From the NCBI GenBank assembly GCA_030040865.1, contig JASHSX010000034.1:1-11637 (forward strand): a DNA stretch of 11,637 nt, in the 5' to 3' direction. This document shows, one piece after another, positions 6,003 through 11,637 of the stretch. The first letter of the stretch is position 1, and each line of letters begins with the position of its first letter. The notes beneath the pieces were generated by a model. The model made no database searches. It was not told the origin of the DNA and worked only from the letters and a program-made list of their open reading frames with translations. This stretch comes from Thermoplasmata archaeon. GTDB lineage: Archaea > Thermoplasmatota > Thermoplasmata > Lutacidiplasmatales > UBA184. A program made the position numbers and the translations under genes.

Positions 6003-6272
6003 CTATCCTACCGACCAGTAGTGGTGCAGCGCGGTGTTCCCGGTGATCTTCCCGAGCGCGACCGCATGGTCGAGCACGAGGTGAGCGAAGAACCGGCCGT
6101 GCTCGTCGCTTCCGGGCGGGTCGTGGGCGAAGAAGAACCCGTCGCGCTTGAGGTCCTCCCAGAACAGCTCGGGGGTGAGGGGGTGGTCCTGGGTTCCGTC
6201 CTTGGCACACCGGACGGCACAGTCGAGGGCGCGTCCGATCGGGTCCGTGGACTCCGGGTGGCGCAGCTGCAT
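6003..6272 (-). CDS. Small histidine-rich protein of unknown function (89 aa)
   Basis: I do not recognise the family. The 89-residue protein is soluble, with no signal or membrane segment. It has ten histidines (5, 30, 50, 58, 64, 69, 83, 84 among others of the His/Cys set) and a Cys18-x3-Cys22 pair. It is rich in aromatic residues, as in ELFWEDLKRDGFFFAHDPPG and GRFFAHLVLDHAVALGKITG, and looks mostly helical in its second half. That it is a real gene is supported by its codon composition, which gives a balanced protein unlike the Arg/Pro-rich overlapping frames, and by a TATA box 27 bases before the ATG. It follows the 445-residue surface-protein gene by 64 bases in the same direction but has its own promoter. 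Metal binding is conceivable from the His/Cys content but is only a guess. Confidence 0.72.
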   Translation of the reverse strand: MQLRHPESTDPIGRALDCAVRCAKDGTQDHPLTPELFWEDLKRDGFFFAHDPPGSDEHGRFFAHLVLDHAVALGKITGNTALHHYWSVG

Positions 6273-6295
6273 CGCGTACGCCGACAGCGGACGCT

Positions 6296-6303
6296 GTATT
6301 TAG
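6296..6303 (-). promoter_or_regulatory. TATA box of the 89-residue gene (leaderless)
   Basis: The minus strand reads CTAAATAC, centred about 27 bases upstream of the ATG at 6272, with no Shine-Dalgarno motif between. It lies in the 64-base gap after the upstream gene's stop, so the small gene can be transcribed on its own. Confidence 0.65.
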
Positions 6304-6336
6304 GGAGCGGAGGCCGCCGCGCGGGACGAAGAGGAT

Positions 6337-7674
6337 CTACGGGAGGGCGAGCGGCGGGGTCGTTCCGGAGTAGGCCGCCTGACCGACGACCACGAAGTCC
6401 AATCCCAGGCCGGTCGAGCCCGCGCCGGAAAAGTCGACCACGATAGAGTCGAGCCCGGCCAACAGGCTGGAGGCACTGGTCACGCCCGTATAGGTCGCGA
6501 AACCCCCCGACATGGACACGGGGTCTCCCGCGGCGACGGTCGCACTGGCCGCGACCACCGCTCCCGTCGCATTGACGACCGAGAAGCCGCACGAGGTACC
6601 CGAACCCGTGCCGGTCCCATCCGAGCCGCAGTCCCATACGGCGCCCGACGCCGTGGTGACCTCGAAGAGGACGCTCCCGAACGTGACCGCCGACTCCTCG
6701 ATCGTCAACGTCTCGACGAGGTCGCCGGCCGCGAGGCAACCGCCTCCGGCGGAGGGGCAGCTCCCCACGATGGGATTGCCGACCGCGAACGCGCTCGCGA
6801 TCGGAGTCGAGGACGAGACGCCGCACGAGTGCAGGTTGGTCTCGGCCGTCTCGATCGTCCCGTTGGTCGCGAACACCTCGGCCGTGAAGACGCCCAGCTC
6901 GGAATCGGAGGAACAGGGGGACTCGAACTCGACGAACCAGAACGGCGCCGGGCGGCCGATCGCACCGCCGTCCCCGGGCTTGGGGTCCAGGACGTACGTG
7001 GCGTTGGCGCGCGGGTAGTCGGCGACGAAGGCGGCCCCGGCCGCGGTGGAGGTCGCCGCGGTCGCGGCGGCGGTGCTGTCGATGAGCCCGGCCGGGAGCG
7101 GGGCTCCGACCGCGTCGACGTTGCAGCCGGGGCCCGAGAGCACCCCGACCTCTCCGGCGACCCCGCCCGTGACGAACACGAACAGCAATGTCTCCGCGAC
7201 CGCCGTCGAATAGTAGGCGAGGAGCCAACCTGTGGCCTCGCCGTTCGAGTAGGTACCGTTGAACCCCGGAAAGGAGATGTCGGTCACGGTCCCGCCGTGC
7301 AGCGGGCAGGAGGCGTTGCCGAACGTCGAGCTCGCCGACTCCGACGAGCCTAGGATCGAGTTCATGCCCTCGGCGATCCCGACGACCCACGGCCCTCCAG
7401 AGATCGTACCCACGAGCGGGGCGGCCGTGGTCGCCGCGGTCTGTTCCGAGACCGTAGCGACCGACGGCGGCGAGCTGGACGGGTGGAGTCCCGGCACGAG
7501 CCCGCCCAGGAGCACGGCGAGGACGACCACGACCACGACCGCGCCGGCGGCGAGGATCCCGAGCTTCCGACGAGACGGGCCCGTGGGCCGGGTCGGAGCC
7601 GGGGGACCGGGGGAGTACGGATCCGACGGGCGGACCGGCGGGGCGACGGACGGCTCGGACGCCGGAGTCGACAT
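6337..7674 (-). CDS. Membrane-anchored extracytoplasmic protein of unknown function
   Basis: No family recognised. The 445-residue protein has a Pro/Ser-rich cytoplasmic tail (1-34), a basic RRK, one membrane segment (about 37-60) and then a Ser/Thr/Ala/Gly-rich outer region. That region has eight cysteines (123, 184, 254, 284, 306, 313, 349, 362), an even number suited to disulfides, and five N-glycosylation sequons (Asn120, 139, 224, 271, 368). The part from about 318 on (DLVETLTIEESAVTFGSVLF, then alternating hydrophobic strands to FVVVG) resembles a beta-sandwich of the kind seen in archaeal pilin-like surface proteins, by general character only. The tail-anchor layout matches PstS in this window. 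I chose the ATG at 7674; the frame stays open upstream, but that extension is Arg/Ser-rich and unlike the protein. No clear TATA or ribosome site supports the start. Confidence 0.75.
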   Translation of the reverse strand: MSTPASEPSVAPPVRPSDPYSPGPPAPTRPTGPSRRKLGILAAGAVVVVVVLAVLLGGLVPGLHPSSSPPSVATVSEQTAATTAAPLVGTISGGPWVVGIAEGMNSILGSSESASSTFGNASCPLHGGTVTDISFPGFNGTYSNGEATGWLLAYYSTAVAETLLFVFVTGGVAGEVGVLSGPGCNVDAVGAPLPAGLIDSTAAATAATSTAAGAAFVADYPRANATYVLDPKPGDGGAIGRPAPFWFVEFESPCSSDSELGVFTAEVFATNGTIETAETNLHSCGVSSSTPIASAFAVGNPIVGSCPSAGGGCLAAGDLVETLTIEESAVTFGSVLFEVTTASGAVWDCGSDGTGTGSGTSCGFSVVNATGAVVAASATVAAGDPVSMSGGFATYTGVTSASSLLAGLDSIVVDFSGAGSTGLGLDFVVVGQAAYSGTTPPLALP

Positions 7675-7800
7675 CGGGCCGGACCCGGTCGTGCCCGAGG
7701 TCGGACGCCGAGATAGCCTCACCGACCGTGGGCGGACCGCTCCGGGACCTGCCTCCCGAGGGCCCGACCGATCGCGCCGCGCGCGTACGAGCCCCGGCCC

Positions 7801-7807
7801 CAAATAC
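7801..7807 (+). promoter_or_regulatory. TATA box of the methyltransferase gene (leaderless)
   Basis: CAAATAC is centred 28 bases upstream of the ATG at 7832 with no ribosome-binding motif between. On the minus strand the same stretch reads GTATTTG and might also serve the divergent surface-protein gene, with a leader of about 100 bases; that second role is speculative. Confidence 0.6.
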
Positions 7808-7831
7808 TTCCGTTCACTCGTCCCCGGTCCG

Positions 7832-8644
7832 ATGGCCACGCGGGAGGTTGCCCGGGAGTTCGACGAGATCTCGGGCGAGTACGACGCCACGCGCGAGCCG
7901 CTCGATCTCGCCACCGTCACCCGCCTTTACGAAGCGCTTCGGGACCAGGGCGTGCACGACCTGCTCGAGGTCGGCGTGGGCACCGGACGCATCGCACGGC
8001 CTCTCACCGACCAGGGACTGACCGTCACGGGGGTCGACGCGTCCCCCGGCATGCTCCGCCGGGCTCGGGCCAAGGGCCTCGACCGACTCGTGCGGGGCAA
8101 CGCCTACCGTCTCCCGTTCGACGGCCGACCGTTCGACGGAGCCCTGTTCGTCCACGTCCTCCACCTCCTGGACGAACCCAGGTCCGCGCTGCGGGAGGCG
8201 CGGCGCGTGAGCCGTACCGGGGTGTACGCCCTCCTGCACCCGCCCGGAACGGGCGAACGGAGGGACCGGAACGTCCCCCCGTGGAACGCTCGCGGGATCG
8301 TCTACCGGATCCTCGCGGAGAAAGGATACGAGGTGCCTCGGACCGGCGAGGGTCCCCCACGGCGCGAGCGGGTCCTCCTGGGGGAGATGCCGCCCGATCG
8401 CCTCGAGGTGGTGGGGGACCGGGAGGTCACCGAACCGATCGACCGGACCCTGCGGATGATCGAGCGGGGCGCGAGCCGGCACACCCTCAAGATCCCGAAG
8501 GACGTCCTCGCGGACGCGGTGCAGGCCGCCCGGGCCGAGATCGGGGATCGGTCGTTCACGTTCCGCCGGGTCGAGGCGCTCGCGTTCTGGTCGGAGGTCC
8601 CCGAGGGGCCCGTCGCCCCTACCGAGCGAACCGGTGCTCCATGA
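7832..8644 (+). CDS. Class I SAM-dependent methyltransferase
   Basis: Cytoplasmic enzyme that transfers a methyl group from S-adenosylmethionine to an unknown acceptor. The 270-residue protein has the class I fold signs: motif I LLEVGVGTGRIA (44-55), an acidic residue ending strand 2 (Asp69 in VTGVDASPGML), LVRGNAYRLPF (86-96) as the motif III region, and FDGALFVHVLHLLDEP (101-116) as motif IV and following helix, of the Methyltransf_11 type. The N-terminal FDEISGEYDATRE (10-22) is the usual cap helix of this group. The C-terminal third (about 140-255) would carry substrate specificity and gives no hint I recognise. The ATG at 7832 fits the leaderless promoter; the frame is open upstream but that part is low-complexity and Arg/Gly/Pro-rich. 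Its last 26 bases overlap the 3' end of acnA on the other strand. Confidence 0.88.
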   Translation: MATREVAREFDEISGEYDATREPLDLATVTRLYEALRDQGVHDLLEVGVGTGRIARPLTDQGLTVTGVDASPGMLRRARAKGLDRLVRGNAYRLPFDGRPFDGALFVHVLHLLDEPRSALREARRVSRTGVYALLHPPGTGERRDRNVPPWNARGIVYRILAEKGYEVPRTGEGPPRRERVLLGEMPPDRLEVVGDREVTEPIDRTLRMIERGASRHTLKIPKDVLADAVQAARAEIGDRSFTFRRVEALAFWSEVPEGPVAPTERTGAP

Positions 8645-11303
8645 CGTACGGGAGCACGCCTCCGATCCGGTAGTACTCGAGCTCCGTCGCGGAGTGGACC
8701 TCGCACCGCGCGTCGAAGCTCGTCGCCGTCCCGTCCTCGCGCACCGCGGTGACCGTCACCGTCGATCTCGGCGCGAGCGCTCCCCCGACCACTCGGAGTT
8801 CGAACCGCTCGCGGCCGGTGAGCCCGAGCGCCTTCCAGCCCCGTCCGGCCGGGAACGTGAGCGGCAACACTCCCATCTCGATGAGGTTCGACCGGTGGAT
8901 CCGCTCGAACGTTTCGGCGATCACGGCTCCGACGCCCAGGAGGCGCGGGCCCTTGGCCGCCCAGTCGCGCGAGCTTCCTTGGCCGTACCCCTTCCCGGCG
9001 AGGACGAGCAACGGAGTCCGCTCCCGGCGGTACCGCTCGGCGACGTCGAAGATCGAGCCGAGCTCGCCGTCCGGGAGGTGGGCGGTCACTCCGCCCTCTC
9101 GCGGCGCGGCGAGCTCGTTCTTGAGCCGGACGTTCGCAAACGTTCCGCGGATCATCACCTCGTGGTGCCCCCGGCGCGTGCCGTAGGTGTTGAACTCCCG
9201 GACCGGGACCCCGCGGGCGATCAGCCACTGCCCGGCCGGCGAGCTCTCGGGGATCTCGCCGGCGGGAGAGATGTGGTCCGTGGAGACACGGTCGCCGACG
9301 ACGACGAGCGCCCGGGCGTCGCGGACGAGGGTCCCGTCCTTCGGGAGCCACGGCGGCGGAAGCGTCAAGTACGGCGCCTCGGCGAGGTAGGTCGACGTGG
9401 GGTCCCACGGGTAGTTCGCCCCGGTCGGGGCGTCGAGCCCCTCCCAGTGCGCGTCCCCGACCTCGATGGCCCGGTACTTCTCGCGGAACATCGACGGCTC
9501 GAGGTTCTGCTCCACGATCGCCCGGACCTGGGAAGCGCTCGGCCAGAGGTCCTTCAGGAAGACCGGCCGGCCGTCCGGGCTCTTGCCCAACGGCTGCGTC
9601 GTGAGGTCGACGTCGATCCGGCCCGCGATCGCATAGGCGACGACGAGCATCGGCGAGGCGAGGTAGGCGGCCCGGGTGTCGTTGTTGATCCGCGCTTCGA
9701 AGTTTCTGTTGCCGCTCAGGACCGCGGCCACCACGAGGTCACGCTCCCGGACCTGCTGCGAGACGGCCGGGATGAGCGGGCCGGAGTTCCCGATGCACGT
9801 CGTGCACCCGAACCCGACGACCGCGAACCCCAGGTCGGAGAGCGGCTTCAGGAGGCCCGCGCGTTCGAGGTACGCCGTGACGACCTTCGACCCCGGCGCG
9901 AGCGAGGTCTTCACGTGGGGGGGAACGGCGAGCCCGAGCTCGGCCGCCCGGCGGGCCATCAGCCCGGCGCCGACCATCACCGAGGGGTTCGACGTGTTGG
10001 TGCAGCTCGTGATCGCCGCGATCACGACGGCGCCGTCGTCGATCGCAGGCGAGGGGAGGTTCCCGCGCGCCGGCACGGCGTTCGCCGGTCGGCCGGCCCG
10101 GTACGCCTCGACCGCGCGGCGGAACGAGAGCGGGGCGTCGCCGAGCAGAACGCTCTCGTCCGGATTCCGGGGGCCCGCGATCGTCGGGACGATCCGGCCG
10201 AGGTCGATCGTGAGCGTATCGTCGTAGTCGATCGCCCCGCGTTCCGGGGAGCCCCAGAGCCCCTGGGCACGCGCGTACGCCTCGACGAGCGCGACGTGCG
10301 CGGGGTCGCGTCCGGTGCCGCGAAGGTACGCCAACGTCGCCTCGTCGACCGGGAAGTAGGCGGCCGTTGCCCCGTACTCGGGGCACATGTTCGAGATCGT
10401 CGCCCGGTCGGGGACCGAGAGGTGGGTGACCCCGGATCCGAAGAACTCGACGAACCGGTCGACGACGCCCTTCTCCCGGAGCCGTCGAGTCACGGTGAGC
10501 ACGAGGTCGGTCGCCGTGGATCCCTCCGGCAGAGCGCCCGTGAGCTCGACCCCCACGACGACGGGGCGGGGCAGGAAGTACGGTTCGCCGAGCATCACCG
10601 CCTCCGCCTCGATCCCGCCGGCTCCCCAACCGAGCACCGAGGCTCCGTTCACCATCGTCGTGTGAGAGTCGGTGCCGATGAGCGTGTCCGGGAAGGCGGA
10701 GACTCGGCCGTCGGCGTCGCGCCGGGTCACCGTGGCGGCGAGGTATTCGAGGTTGACCTGATGGCAGATCCCGTTGCCGGGCGGGACGATTCTCAGGTTC
10801 CGGTACGCCCCCTTCGCCCACCGCAGGAACCGGTACCGTTCGCCGTTGCGTTCGTACTCCCGGTCGAGGTTGATCCCGATCGATCGGGGTGATCCGAAGC
10901 TGTCGACCTGGACCGAGTGGTCGACGATGAGGTCGACCGGGATCACCGGGTCGACGCGGTCCTCGGGGAGCCCCCGGGCGACGGCGGCCGTCCGGAGGAC
11001 CGTCAGATCGACGACGACCGGGACGCCCGTGAAGTCCTGGAGGAGGACCCGCTCGGGATAGAACGCGAACTCGGTGGTCTCGGAGACCGGAGCTCCGTTC
11101 GCGAGGGCCACGATCGCCTCGGGGCCGCCGAGGGCCGGATCGAAGTGGCGGACGAGGTTCTCGAGGATCACGCGCACGGTCCGAGGACGTCGGGCGAAAC
11201 GGCCGGGGTCCACCCCCGCCACCCGCTCCGGACGGACGATCGATATCGCTACGGAACCGACGTGGAGATCGTCGCGGGCGCCGAGGGGATCGCGGGCGCT
11301 CAT
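8619..11303 (-). CDS. acnA: Aconitate hydratase (AcnA/IRP type)
   Basis: Interconverts citrate and isocitrate through cis-aconitate in the citric acid cycle, using a [4Fe-4S] cluster. The 894-residue length is normal for monomeric AcnA. The three cluster cysteines are present: Cys434 in SCTNTSNP and Cys500/Cys503 in GFGCTTCIGNSGPL. Other family blocks are VDHSVQVDSFG (127-137), TLIGTDSHTTMVNG (207-220), STDHISPAGEIP (674-685) and the swivel-domain active-site loop GYGQGSSRDWAAKG (772-785). No catalytic block is missing. The ATG at 11303 gives a family-like N-terminus and has GGTG four bases upstream; the open frame continues to 11603 but that part is Arg/Ser-rich and overlaps the neighbouring gene. 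No good TATA box is seen, and the upstream gene ends 22 bases before it, so acnA may be cotranscribed with that gene. A related substrate (for example 2-methylaconitate) cannot be ruled out. Confidence 0.95.
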   Translation of the reverse strand: MSARDPLGARDDLHVGSVAISIVRPERVAGVDPGRFARRPRTVRVILENLVRHFDPALGGPEAIVALANGAPVSETTEFAFYPERVLLQDFTGVPVVVDLTVLRTAAVARGLPEDRVDPVIPVDLIVDHSVQVDSFGSPRSIGINLDREYERNGERYRFLRWAKGAYRNLRIVPPGNGICHQVNLEYLAATVTRRDADGRVSAFPDTLIGTDSHTTMVNGASVLGWGAGGIEAEAVMLGEPYFLPRPVVVGVELTGALPEGSTATDLVLTVTRRLREKGVVDRFVEFFGSGVTHLSVPDRATISNMCPEYGATAAYFPVDEATLAYLRGTGRDPAHVALVEAYARAQGLWGSPERGAIDYDDTLTIDLGRIVPTIAGPRNPDESVLLGDAPLSFRRAVEAYRAGRPANAVPARGNLPSPAIDDGAVVIAAITSCTNTSNPSVMVGAGLMARRAAELGLAVPPHVKTSLAPGSKVVTAYLERAGLLKPLSDLGFAVVGFGCTTCIGNSGPLIPAVSQQVRERDLVVAAVLSGNRNFEARINNDTRAAYLASPMLVVAYAIAGRIDVDLTTQPLGKSPDGRPVFLKDLWPSASQVRAIVEQNLEPSMFREKYRAIEVGDAHWEGLDAPTGANYPWDPTSTYLAEAPYLTLPPPWLPKDGTLVRDARALVVVGDRVSTDHISPAGEIPESSPAGQWLIARGVPVREFNTYGTRRGHHEVMIRGTFANVRLKNELAAPREGGVTAHLPDGELGSIFDVAERYRRERTPLLVLAGKGYGQGSSRDWAAKGPRLLGVGAVIAETFERIHRSNLIEMGVLPLTFPAGRGWKALGLTGRERFELRVVGGALAPRSTVTVTAVREDGTATSFDARCEVHSATELEYYRIGGVLPYVMEHRFAR

Positions 11304-11325
11304 GTCCCACCGATGTGCGGTCGGT

Positions 11326-11637
11326 TCAAGGGCTCTTTGGGAGTACCCGATCCGTCCGGTCGTCGAGCGGGATCGACCGCTCCCACGAGACTCCGACCCG
11401 CGGCTCCGCCGGTCCCGCATCGTCGGGCGAGGCGCCCCGGACCTCGATCCGTTCGCCGGTATCGAGCCGGACCACCCGGAGGAGTCCGCGCCCGGTACTG
11501 CCCGCGGCCAGCAGCTCCCCGGTCCGGAGTCCGGGCCGCGGAGGCTCCACCCGCACGTCGTCCGGATGGACCGCGATCGCTCCGCCGTCCGAGCCCACGA
11601 CATTGTAGCCGAGGAAGCGCGCGGCGCGCTCGTCCCG
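11326..11637 (-). CDS. C-terminal part of a probable ABC transporter ATPase (TOBE-like domain)
   Basis: The gene enters from the right edge; only its last 103 residues are visible, so no start is given. The segment ERAARFLGYNVVGSDGG, then AIAVHPDDVRVEPP, a turn-rich stretch, LLRVVRLDTGERIEVRG and finally VGVSWERSIPLDD follows the layout of the C-terminal TOBE domain of ABC importer ATPases such as those for molybdate/tungstate, iron or polyamines. In these, short beta strands carry an HPDDVR-like motif and end in a hydrophobic-Pro-Leu-Asp strand. No nucleotide-binding motifs lie inside the window, so the call rests on this pattern alone. The protein ends in RVLPKSP. It is read toward acnA, with 22 bases between, and could share its transcript. 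Confidence 0.55.
   Translation of the reverse strand, partial: RDERAARFLGYNVVGSDGGAIAVHPDDVRVEPPRPGLRTGELLAAGSTGRGLLRVVRLDTGERIEVRGASPDDAGPAEPRVGVSWERSIPLDDRTDRVLPKSP

Noticed and set aside
5878..6210. Minus-strand open frame of 110 codons overlapping the 89-residue gene
   Set aside because: Arg/Pro-rich with no promoter; the overlapping 89-residue frame has balanced composition and a well-spaced TATA box.
7675..7920. Upstream extension of the 445-residue surface protein
   Set aside because: The added residues are Arg/Ser-rich, overlap the start of the methyltransferase gene, and do not resemble the Pro-rich tail that begins at 7674.
8634..10892. Plus-strand open frame of 752 codons opposite acnA
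   Set aside because: Low-complexity Arg/Asp/Val/Gly composition, no promoter, and complete overlap with an intact aconitase gene.
9739..11310. Minus-strand open frame of 523 codons within acnA in another frame
   Set aside because: Arg/Pro/Gly-rich shadow of the aconitase gene with no recognisable domain.
11304..11603. Upstream extension of aconitase
   Set aside because: Arg/Ser-rich and lying over another coding frame that reads like a TOBE domain; AcnA length is already normal from 11303.
1..11637. CRISPR array, rRNA or tRNA genes
   Set aside because: Reading both strands I found no regularly spaced direct repeats and no conserved rRNA or tRNA elements.

Overview
The window looks like a chromosomal segment of a high-G+C archaeon, most plausibly an uncultivated member of the Thermoplasmatota; that lineage is an inference, not something the sequence proves. 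The archaeal signs are direct. TATA-like boxes sit 26-28 bases upstream of four start codons (cysC, the transposase-like gene, an 89-residue gene and a methyltransferase), the layout of leaderless archaeal genes. Other genes (pstS, pstCA, pstB, acnA) instead have Shine-Dalgarno-like GAGG or GGTG motifs. The two large membrane-anchored outward-facing proteins have N-terminal signal anchors with cytoplasmic tails rather than bacterial lipoprotein signals.

Layout. At the left edge an APS kinase gene (cysC, +) converges on a phosphate ABC transporter operon read leftward: pstS (4532-3312), a fused pstC-pstA permease gene (3301-1376) and pstB (1371-619). The operon is tight, with gaps of 10 and 4 bases and no phoU. 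Just upstream of the pstS TATA box lies a compact IS630-like element (4654-5691) with 19-base terminal inverted repeats. Its single gene reads away from pst and encodes a transposase-like protein whose RNase H core appears to have lost about 30 residues and whose third catalytic residue is Asp instead of Glu.

A 311-base stretch without a gene (5692-6002) follows and is rich in inverted repeats. Two leftward genes come next: an 89-residue protein of unknown function with its own leaderless promoter, and a 445-residue membrane-anchored, cysteine-containing surface protein of unknown function. Divergent from the latter is a class I SAM-dependent methyltransferase (+), whose 3' end overlaps the 3' end of acnA (aconitase, -) tail to tail. 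At the right edge is the C-terminal part of a leftward gene that resembles the TOBE domain of an ABC transporter ATPase, 22 bases upstream of acnA.

How they work together. PstS (anchored receptor), PstCA (one-polypeptide permease) and PstB (ATPase) form a complete high-affinity phosphate importer. CysC belongs to sulfate activation and AcnA to the citric acid cycle; neither is visibly linked to pst. The most unusual items are the degenerate IS630-like element next to the pst promoter, the PstC-PstA fusion, and the inverted-repeat-rich intergenic stretch.
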